From: Micromonospora sp. WMMD812
Lineage (GTDB): Bacteria > Actinomycetota > Actinomycetes > Mycobacteriales > Micromonosporaceae
DNA: 64,000 nucleotides
NCBI RefSeq assembly: GCF_027497215.1
Contig: NZ_CP114904.1
Location: 248,001 to 312,000, forward strand
Direction: 5' to 3'
Under the pieces are notes generated by a model that worked only from the letters and a program-made list of their open reading frames with translations, was not told where the DNA came from and ran no database searches. Both the position numbers and the translations under genes were made by a program. Shown in pieces: positions 57,921-64,000 of this stretch. The first letter of the stretch is position 1. Each line of letters opens with the position of its first letter.

Positions 57921-58973
57921 TCAGACTCGGCGAGCTGTGCGCCACCGGTCCGGCCAGTAGCCGGCACCGTCCAGGATTGATTCACCCGCCAGATCGCCCA
58001 TCGTCGGCCCGTCTGCCTGTGAGCGACTGGAGATGAAGCGGTGATGGCCGCTGTCGTCGATGCCCAGGTAGATGCCCGAGTGCTCAATGTTGGCGCCCAC
58101 CACCGGCCCGGCATTGAAGAACAAGAGGTCGCCCGGGAGCAGACGATCCAAGCCGCGTGCTCGCTGCCCAGAATTCGGCATCAACTGAACACCCGGACCC
58201 ACTTCGGCCATCGCGTAGGCCCGGCGTGGAAGCCCCTCTCCCGGGTTGTTCGTGCCGAGCAGCGGATACCCGAGTCGATGTCCGTACACCATCCGCAGGA
58301 AGCCAGAGCAGTCCAGAGCCAGAACACGCTCCGGCTCGGGCACCACGTTCTTGCCGTCAAGAAACGACCATGGCACGCCGAGGTAGTCGTAGAAGTCAGA
58401 TTTCTCCGCACGGCCATCGGGATCCAGGGGGTCCAACGGCCCGAACGATGCGTCACCCGAATACTGCTGTCCCTGGTTGTCCTTCTTCACCGGAGACTCG
58501 TCGGTGTACTCCATCGCGATCGCCAGCGCGTCGGGCGAGCGGTCGTTGCGGGCGGCGGCGAGCCAGTCGGTGAACCACTTCTCGTGCTCCGCGCCCGCGC
58601 GCCACTCCTGTGGTGCGAGCCGGGCCCAGACATTCGTCTCCACCTTTGCCGCCGTGTACCGTGGCTCCTCGAATGTGCGGAGTGGACCGTAGAGCTGCAC
58701 CGTTCGCGCGCCGTCGGTCATGGTCGCGACCGGGTGACCGGACGAGTCGGTGATCTGTGTGCGATCTGGCGCGGTCAATCGATGGTAGCTGAAGCCGGAC
58801 GACCCGCGCGCCTGACTCTGGGCCGACTTCCCCGAGCCCAACGTCAGCACCGGTTGGTCCCCTGGCGAGGGGCGCACGACGACATAGGTGATCGCGCTCG
58901 CGACGACTAGCAGCGCGACCCCGGCAATGGTCAGCAGGACGCTGGGCCTGCGGAAGTACGTCCGGTAGTTCAT
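57921..58973 (-). CDS. Membrane-anchored NlpC/P60 (C40) peptidase
   Basis: A 350-aa protein from the ATG at 58973 with AAAGGAGAAG upstream. An N-terminal anchor helix (VLLTIAGVALLVVASAITYVVV, residues 12-33) puts the rest outside. The C-terminal C40 domain has Cys222 in LALDCSGFLRMVYG, His298 in NIEHSGIYLG and a third polar residue near His310/311. The middle (about 60-180) is unique. C40 enzymes cut gamma-D-glutamyl bonds in peptidoglycan, and PgdS of Bacillus uses the same fold to cut poly-gamma-glutamate. Located 36 bp after pgsC, it is the likely PGA-trimming or -releasing enzyme. Confidence 0.87.
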   Translation of the reverse strand: MNYRTYFRRPSVLLTIAGVALLVVASAITYVVVRPSPGDQPVLTLGSGKSAQSQARGSSGFSYHRLTAPDRTQITDSSGHPVATMTDGARTVQLYGPLRTFEEPRYTAAKVETNVWARLAPQEWRAGAEHEKWFTDWLAAARNDRSPDALAIAMEYTDESPVKKDNQGQQYSGDASFGPLDPLDPDGRAEKSDFYDYLGVPWSFLDGKNVVPEPERVLALDCSGFLRMVYGHRLGYPLLGTNNPGEGLPRRAYAMAEVGPGVQLMPNSGQRARGLDRLLPGDLLFFNAGPVVGANIEHSGIYLGIDDSGHHRFISSRSQADGPTMGDLAGESILDGAGYWPDRWRTARRV

Positions 58974-59009
58974 GCCGCTTCTCCTTTCGCGACTTGTCCA
59001 AGACAACGG

Positions 59010-59495
59010 TCAGGTCACCGGCACGAAGCCGGCGACGACCCCGCTGTACGCCACGCCGAACGTGATCCCGGTGACGATGAGGGTCGCGAGGATGGTGGCC
59101 TTGGCCGGCTGACGTACGAGCTGGTACGCGATTAGCCCAGGGATGACGAAGCCCAGCGTCTGGTGGGCAAACAGCAGCGGAAGGTCCCGCTGGACGATGA
59201 CGAACAGTGTCAGCTGCAGCAGGACGCTGAGCAATACGATCGCCGCGAACAACCGCTTTCCGTAGAGGATGACCACCCGCTGCATCAACTTGGTGAGCAG
59301 ATAGGTCAGGACTGTCATCCCCAGGATGATTCCTGCCTGCAGCTGGTCCTCGATCAGTGTCAGCGCGATCCAGCCGGGTGTGATCATGCCGCCGGGCGAG
59401 AGATTGGTGGTCAGGTAGCACAGCAGCGCGAACACCAGCCCGATGCCGAGGCTCGCGGTGGCCAACTGGGCACTGAGTTCTCCGCCGAAGGTCAT
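59010..59495 (-). CDS. pgsC: Poly-gamma-glutamate biosynthesis protein PgsC/CapC
   Basis: A 161-aa integral membrane protein with four to five helices covering nearly its whole length. PgsC-like features are LGIGLVFALLCYLTTNLSPGGMITPGWIAL at the start and LTLFVIVQRDLPLLFAHQTLGFVIPGLIAYQLVRQ in the second half. Its length matches the family (about 150 aa). The ATG overlaps the pgsB stop (ATGA). In Bacillus PgsB and PgsC form the core of the PGA synthase/export complex. Confidence 0.92.
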   Translation of the reverse strand: MTFGGELSAQLATASLGIGLVFALLCYLTTNLSPGGMITPGWIALTLIEDQLQAGIILGMTVLTYLLTKLMQRVVILYGKRLFAAIVLLSVLLQLTLFVIVQRDLPLLFAHQTLGFVIPGLIAYQLVRQPAKATILATLIVTGITFGVAYSGVVAGFVPVT

Positions 59496-60733
59496 CGTTC
59501 GATCCCTTCTCCCGTCTGCGTACGGATCATGGACGCTCCCTGCGAGCCGTCCTCACAGGACCAGCTCGGCAGCTGGGCCAGGGCCTGGATCAACACCTCA
59601 CCCTGTCCATGGATGTTTCCGACGGCGACGATGGAGGAACCGTCCGGTACCTCTGCCGCCACGTCGTCCAGGAGCCGCTCGGAGTCGAGCTTGCCGCCGA
59701 GATCGACAACCCGGTCCTGAAGCTCCGTCGGCACGTTCGTACGCGCGCTCTTGGTGACCTCGCCGATCAACACGATCTTCTCCGGCTGTACCTGGCCGCT
59801 GAGTTCGCCCATCTGTCCGTTGCGTTCGATCCGGTCCGGCCGGCAGTTGATCACCATTGTCAGCGGGCGAGTGACGAGCTGTTGACGCTCCAACTGTTGA
59901 ATGTTCATGAGGGTGGACTCGGGATCGTTTGCCGCGAAGATGTTCGCAAACCGCATCCGCTTGGTGCCGTGCATGACCCGTTCCACGGAGAGCACACCCG
60001 GGTCGGGGGGTGACTCCCACATGCCCTTGAGGGCGCTCTGCCGGTCCACGCCGAGTTGTTCGGCAACAGCTAGGGCGATGGCCACATTCTCCTTGAAGGT
60101 GATCCAGCCAAAGCCGTTCATCTCGCTGTCGGTCACCGACTCCGGGTCCACCGAGATGAGGTGGCAGTCGCGCTTGTCGGCCTCCTCCTGCAGGATCGCC
60201 AGCCGCTCTCGTTCCGCGGTGATGCAGACTCCTCCCACCGGCATGGATAGGCTCAGGGACCGGGCGACGTCATCAAGCGTCGGTCCCATCTCGGCGAGGT
60301 GGTCCTCGCGCACGTTGCAGAGCACTCCGATGTTGGATTGAATCAGCTTGCTCTGATTGTGGTCCTGCAGCGCCGGCATCACCGCCATGCACTCGATGAC
60401 CAGAGCGTCCGGGTGGTAGACGGCGGCTCGTCTTACGATTCCGATCTGCTCGACCACGTTGGCAATGCCAAACTTGCGGTGCACCGGTTCTTCGCTCGCG
60501 TCCGGAAAGATGAACCGGGCGGCGGTGCCGGTGGTCTTCGCCACCACCACCCGACCGCCCCCGCGCAAGGCGCCGGCCGCGAGCCGGGTGATCGAGCTCT
60601 TGCCCCGGATGCCGTTCACAAGCACCCGGTCCGGAATCATCTTCAGGTTGCCGTAGTGGTTGCGCTGTTCGACGATCCCGGCGACGAGCAGAGCCAGGCA
60701 GCAAAGGACAAACACCATGTAGAGGTACGCCAC
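59492..60733 (-). CDS. pgsB: Poly-gamma-glutamate synthase PgsB/CapB
   Basis: A 413-aa membrane-bound amide ligase from the GTG at 60733 (AAAGGGG upstream). An N-terminal helix (YLYMVFVLCCLALLVAGIV) is followed by the Mur-ligase-like ATP loop GIRGKSSITR (41-50). PgsB segments follow: VVVAKTTGTAARFIFPDGS-type (here FIFPDASEEP), CMAVMPALQDHNQSKLIQSNIGVLCNVREDHLAEMG and INCRPDRIERNGQM. Its length fits the family (about 390-460). It polymerises glutamate through gamma-carboxyl amide bonds with ATP. It is preceded by the sensor gene and coupled to pgsC. Confidence 0.95.
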   Translation of the reverse strand: MAYLYMVFVLCCLALLVAGIVEQRNHYGNLKMIPDRVLVNGIRGKSSITRLAAGALRGGGRVVVAKTTGTAARFIFPDASEEPVHRKFGIANVVEQIGIVRRAAVYHPDALVIECMAVMPALQDHNQSKLIQSNIGVLCNVREDHLAEMGPTLDDVARSLSLSMPVGGVCITAERERLAILQEEADKRDCHLISVDPESVTDSEMNGFGWITFKENVAIALAVAEQLGVDRQSALKGMWESPPDPGVLSVERVMHGTKRMRFANIFAANDPESTLMNIQQLERQQLVTRPLTMVINCRPDRIERNGQMGELSGQVQPEKIVLIGEVTKSARTNVPTELQDRVVDLGGKLDSERLLDDVAAEVPDGSSIVAVGNIHGQGEVLIQALAQLPSWSCEDGSQGASMIRTQTGEGIER

Positions 60734-60734
60734 G

Positions 60735-63062
60735 TCAGCCCCTTTCGTTTCGGCCGGCAGGGGGAGGATCGGGGTCATCGCCACCTGACGGCGTACCTCG
60801 ATCAGTATTGGCCTGCGGCGGGATCTCGGGGAGCACCGCCGTGGCGTCGTCCTCCGCACCGCGTGACTGTGTTGCACCGCGAAGTCGTGGCGCGCCGCCC
60901 AACCGGGCCGAGCCGGTGTTGCGCGCCTGGCGGCAGACTTCCAGACAGACGGCCAGAGCGCCGATGTCATCGTGTCGTTGCGGCGGGATCGGTACGTCCG
61001 TCTCACCACGGCTGATCCGGTCGGCCTCGCCGGCCAACCGCCGCAGCGGCCGAGCGAAGACGTAGTACTGCCAAACCTGGGTGAGCACCACGACGCCCGC
61101 TGCAGCGGCGGCGACCAGCAGAGTCCACCGTCGGCCGTCGCTCTCGGGCAATCGCAGCCCGTTGAGGTCCTGCTCCACCACAAGCGACCACTTCAAGGGA
61201 GTAACGGTGTTGGGCTTGTTCAGGCCAGTCGCGGCGATGAGGGCCGGTCTGCCGTCGGGTGTCCTTGCCTGCCCGACCGTGCCGCCCTTCAGCGCCTCGG
61301 CTGCGGCGCTACGTGCGCTACCTTCCAACTGCTCGAAAGCGCGGAAACCCTCTGAGTCGAAGACGGTGCGCAGGTCTTCGTCCACGACCCGCACCTGGCC
61401 GTCCACCTCGCGCAGCATTCCCAGTAGGTAGTCGATGCTGTACTCGCCGACGACGCCGACGCCGTTGGCAGCGACCCGGTAGGCGTAGACCACTGGGAGG
61501 CGCGCCGTGTTGTTGTCCAGGTCGATGCCAGCCTCACCCCGGAGCGGTTCCTTTCGGAGCGGCTCACGCCCGGCGGAACTGATCACCGACCCTTGCGGGT
61601 CGACGACGTAGAGACTGCGGAAGCGCTGTTTGTCCGCCAACTCATGCTCCAGGAGTGGCTTCGTCGTCTGGGCAGGATCGCCGGCCTCGGTCGCCTGCGA
61701 GATGCGGATAATGGTCTGCAGGCCGTTGTTCAGCGCCTTGCCCATCAGAGTGCCCGCCGCCGCTGCCCGACTCTCCTCGTCCCGCACGAGCTGGTCGGGA
61801 ATGGCCGGCTCAGGCGCACGCAGAGTAATGGCAGCAGCCGCCGCCGGCCAGATCAGAGCCACCAATGTCGCCAGGGCGAGACCTTGCATCACGGTTGGTC
61901 GTCGCCATCGCCACCAACGGCGCGGGGCGGTAGACGACGACGGGTTGCCGGACGTGAGAGCCAGAGCGTGCGCAATGCGGTGCGCCTCCGCGATGCGCAG
62001 AGGTTGCCGCCTGGTGGCGGCGCCGCTGGCGTTTGCCCTGGCCTGCGTCAACAGCGACCGAACCGGGCTCGCCAACGCCAGCCGCATCAGCAGAAAACTC
62101 GGAATCGCCATCGCCAGCAAGGTCAGGCCGAGCACGGCACCCTGCGTGGTGGAGGTGCCGCCGGTCTCGTCTGCGACGATCAAGGTAGCGAGCGTCACTC
62201 CGGTGTTGCCCAGGGGTGCGGAGGACACGACGAGTTGCTTGTCCGGCCATTCGGTGACCCGGATCGGTTGGCCCGCACTGGACTGGGACTGCGCCAAGCC
62301 GTGGAAGACGGTCGGCAAATGAATCTGGTCGACCGCGCTGATCCCCTGCAGGAGGGTGCTCTTGCCGTCCGGAGTGATCGCGAAAACGCCCTGTCGGGCG
62401 TCGGGGCTGAGGCGCAACTCGTCAATGCTCAGCGGTTGAGTCGCCAACAGGGTCCGCGAGTTGTCCAGCGGGATGCTCCGGACCAGGGTCGGGCCGTCGT
62501 GGGTGCTGATCGGGAACACGTTCGCCGGAAACGCCGGCGGCAGCAGCTCAATGGGCAGCGCGGGGCCGAGCGTCGCGGCCGGACGGCGGGTGGCCGTCTC
62601 GATGATCGTGGCTCCGTTCCAGATCGACGCGTCACCCAGCACCTGCTTGAGAAGCTCTGGATCCGGGGTCCCCGGGGCTCGAGTCGCGACCCGCTGGTCG
62701 AGTTCCTCCACAGAGTGCTGAACACTCAGTCGCGTGCTGGATGCCACCTTCGTCAGGTTGTCCCGCTGCGATTCGACCACCGCCGGGGGTACGCCCCGCT
62801 GACTGTGAATGGCAAAGCCCAGCACAATTGCGGCCGCGAGGACCATCGTCGCCCAGAGGTACACCAGGGACGGCTTACCCGATCCTGCCGGGAACCCGGC
62901 GGCCGGTAGTTGCTGATCAAGCGCCCGTTGGCGCCAGGTAACCATTTGCTCTTGCGACAGCTTGTCCGTCGGCGATGCTGCTACCGAAGCGCGTCCGCGA
63001 AACCCATTGCGATCGGTCCGCCCGTTGGCCGCAGGGTCTTCCCCTCTGCCTCTCATCCTCAT
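60735..63062 (-). CDS. Tandem extracellular sensor protein with HAMP domain, no output domain
   Basis: A 775-aa membrane protein from the ATG at 63062 (AAGGAAAGGGG upstream). A polar N-terminus of about 65 residues precedes the first helix (LVYLWATMVLAAAIVLGFAI). An extracellular module follows (about 88-305), then a second helix (GAVLGLTLLAMAIPSFLLM), a loop, and a third helix (GLALATLVALIWPAAAAAI). A second PDC/Cache-like module (about 410-670) and a fourth helix (LLVAAAAAGVVVLTQVW) complete the array. It closes with a HAMP region (PLRRLAGEADRISRGETDVPIPPQRHDDIGALA). It lacks kinase, cyclase and MCP domains and ends in an acidic Pro-rich tail. It ends one base before pgsB, so it probably belongs to the PGA complex. 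Confidence 0.82.
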   Translation of the reverse strand: MRMRGRGEDPAANGRTDRNGFRGRASVAASPTDKLSQEQMVTWRQRALDQQLPAAGFPAGSGKPSLVYLWATMVLAAAIVLGFAIHSQRGVPPAVVESQRDNLTKVASSTRLSVQHSVEELDQRVATRAPGTPDPELLKQVLGDASIWNGATIIETATRRPAATLGPALPIELLPPAFPANVFPISTHDGPTLVRSIPLDNSRTLLATQPLSIDELRLSPDARQGVFAITPDGKSTLLQGISAVDQIHLPTVFHGLAQSQSSAGQPIRVTEWPDKQLVVSSAPLGNTGVTLATLIVADETGGTSTTQGAVLGLTLLAMAIPSFLLMRLALASPVRSLLTQARANASGAATRRQPLRIAEAHRIAHALALTSGNPSSSTAPRRWWRWRRPTVMQGLALATLVALIWPAAAAAITLRAPEPAIPDQLVRDEESRAAAAGTLMGKALNNGLQTIIRISQATEAGDPAQTTKPLLEHELADKQRFRSLYVVDPQGSVISSAGREPLRKEPLRGEAGIDLDNNTARLPVVYAYRVAANGVGVVGEYSIDYLLGMLREVDGQVRVVDEDLRTVFDSEGFRAFEQLEGSARSAAAEALKGGTVGQARTPDGRPALIAATGLNKPNTVTPLKWSLVVEQDLNGLRLPESDGRRWTLLVAAAAAGVVVLTQVWQYYVFARPLRRLAGEADRISRGETDVPIPPQRHDDIGALAVCLEVCRQARNTGSARLGGAPRLRGATQSRGAEDDATAVLPEIPPQANTDRGTPSGGDDPDPPPAGRNERG

Positions 63063-63361
63063 GGCGACCCCTTTCCTTCCGCGAACATCGGAAGCTGTAC
63101 GGTCAGTCTCGATCATGGAACTCGGGGGGGTGAGCGAACATCACCCGGCCGAGATGAACCAGAGGCGCGGTGACCTTCGTCGGTCTCGCTTCGCCTGGGC
63201 ATGGGGTCATGACTTCCACCGTCGACCCCCCGTGGGTGAGGACGCCTCACCCGGTGAAGATGAAGGGACATGCAGGGCCACCGATTACGCATATGTCCAC
63301 GTGGCCGCGTTGCGGCGGATGGGCATCGTGACGGCCGCGGCCGCGGATGATCAGGCAGACG
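63063..63361. other. Intergenic region between the gamma-glutamyltransferase and sensor genes
   Basis: About 300 bp. It holds the terminator hairpin at 63234-63252 and presumably the promoter of the sensor-pgsB-pgsC operon. I see no gene in it. Confidence 0.5.
63234..63252 (-). terminator. Terminator hairpin after the gamma-glutamyltransferase gene
   Basis: A perfect 8-bp inverted repeat, GGGTGAGG and CCTCACCC, has a 3-base loop, about 110 bp past the gene's stop. It separates it from the sensor-pgsBC operon. Confidence 0.5.
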
Positions 63362-64000
63362 TCACTCGCCGATCGCCACACCGTCCCGACGTCGGTCGGC
63401 CGCCCCGAGAAGCTGGTCTCCGCGAATCTGGATTGCGGTGGACCCGGAATCCAGTGCGATGACTCGTGGGCAAGGGTGGTCGAGTTGTACGAGGCTCGGC
63501 AGACGCGTCGCGACCCGCCTACCTGCTTCAATCTCTGAGGGGGCGTCCCGTTTCCCAGCGCAATCCCGTGTGATGTCCTGCCCGCTGAAGTGCCCCTGGT
63601 CGAGAGCCTGCGCCGGCGTCTGGCCGTCGACGAGGAGGCCCACCAGTGCTTGGGCCACGTAGTCAGGGATGTGTGAGCCTCCCGCTGCGCCCACGACAAG
63701 TTGTAGATTCTTCCCCTCGCCATCAAGGACCAAGGTCGGCGCCATGGAGGCGGTGGGTCGTTTCTTTGGCTTCATGACGTTCACCGGCTTGCCCGGTGAC
63801 ACCGATGACGTGTCGGTGAAGTTGTTCATCGAGTTGTTGAGAATTATCCCTCGTGCCTCGAGGTGCGAGCCGAAGTGGCTGTTGTTGGTGGTGGTCATGG
63901 AGGCGGCATTGCCGTCGGCGTCGACGATGCTGACGTTGCTCGTCGGATCGCCGACGTCCACCGTGGCGGGCTCGTCACTGATGGAGGGCGCGGGCGGGGG
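63362..64000 (-). CDS. ggt: Gamma-glutamyltransferase (GGT/CapD type), C-terminal part
   Basis: The 3' 212 codons of a gene whose start lies right of the window. The sequence is the small-subunit part of GGT. The nucleophile region DPTSNVSIVDADGNAASMTTTNNSHFGSHLEARGIILNNSMNNF (about the first 60 visible residues) would be exposed by self-cleavage at the Thr of PTSNVS. The PTASMAPTLVLDG and VGAAGGSHIPDYVAQALVGLLVDG segments follow, and it ends GAADRRRDGVAIGE. Where standard GGTs have TTH, this has TSN. In Bacillus anthracis the GGT-fold enzyme CapD cuts PGA and links it to peptidoglycan; adjacency to pgsBC suggests the same here. Confidence 0.9.
   Translation of the reverse strand, partial: PPPAPSISDEPATVDVGDPTSNVSIVDADGNAASMTTTNNSHFGSHLEARGIILNNSMNNFTDTSSVSPGKPVNVMKPKKRPTASMAPTLVLDGEGKNLQLVVGAAGGSHIPDYVAQALVGLLVDGQTPAQALDQGHFSGQDITRDCAGKRDAPSEIEAGRRVATRLPSLVQLDHPCPRVIALDSGSTAIQIRGDQLLGAADRRRDGVAIGE

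Noticed and set aside
1..64000. tRNA, rRNA, insertion sequence or prophage
   Set aside because: No cloverleaf ends, transposase, integrase or structural phage genes were recognised on either strand.

Overview
The window is a very GC-rich actinobacterial chromosome segment, most likely from Micromonosporaceae. The reasons are the GC-saturated codon use, many GTG and TTG starts, four-base stop/start overlaps, a SAM-IV riboswitch, leader-peptide, ECF42/DGPF and DUF6230/DUF6114 gene types, and dispersed intergenic repeats of a kind I associate with Micromonospora. I see no rRNA, tRNA, CRISPR array, phage or insertion sequence. The taxonomic call is an inference.

Region 1 (1-9.7 kb): the tail of a branched-chain-type ABC importer (livM, livG, livF), then a carbohydrate locus. 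It holds a secreted LamG-like protein, a secreted PQQ-type sugar dehydrogenase, a LacI regulator, and an operon of a Gfo/Idh/MocA oxidoreductase, a DUF993 aldolase-like protein and a TIM-barrel isomerase. Three LacI-type palindromes tie the regulator to itself, to the oxidoreductase operon and to the LamG gene.

Region 2 (9.7-12.6 kb): a minus-strand polar amino acid ABC importer preceded by a small leader peptide and a SAM-IV riboswitch. It is therefore probably a sulfur amino acid importer.

Region 3 (12.7-30.6 kb): single genes and small operons. These are a PPC-domain protein, a frameshifted ChaB, an NTF2-like protein, a glycogen-debranching-type enzyme, two tiny secreted proteins, a Na+/H+ antiporter, a beta-helix plus GH71/99-like secreted glycosidase pair, two convergent LtrA membrane proteins, a polytopic membrane hydrolase, a DUF2071 protein and a cutinase/PET-hydrolase-type polyesterase.

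Region 4 (30.7-39.5 kb): a complete second branched-chain-type importer (livG, livF, livH, livM, livK) followed by a TetR and a large LuxR-family ATPase regulator. A shared palindrome TRCA-N7-TGYA lies at all three promoters.

Region 5 (39.5-48.1 kb): a catabolic module. A TetR repressor sits between an aldehyde dehydrogenase, alcohol dehydrogenase and acetyltransferase operon and an operon of two acyl-CoA dehydrogenases, a MaoC hydratase and an acyl-CoA ligase. Identical AAACT-N9-AGTTT operators precede both. Together the genes read as alcohol to aldehyde to acid to acyl-CoA to beta-oxidation.

Region 6 (48.2-52.9 kb): an acidic repeat protein, a PadR/ABC efflux operon, an ECF42-type sigma factor with its DGPF partner, and an isochorismatase broken by many frameshifts.

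Region 7 (52.9-64 kb, all minus strand): the most notable locus, an apparent poly-gamma-glutamate (PGA) system. It has a gamma-glutamyltransferase (CapD-like, running off the window), a tandem extracellular sensor with HAMP, PgsB synthetase, PgsC, an NlpC/P60 peptidase, a C39 peptidase, DUF6230/DUF6114 envelope proteins, a GSP17M-like protein and a phage-type PGA hydrolase. Synthesis, export, anchoring or trimming, and degradation of the polymer seem to sit together.
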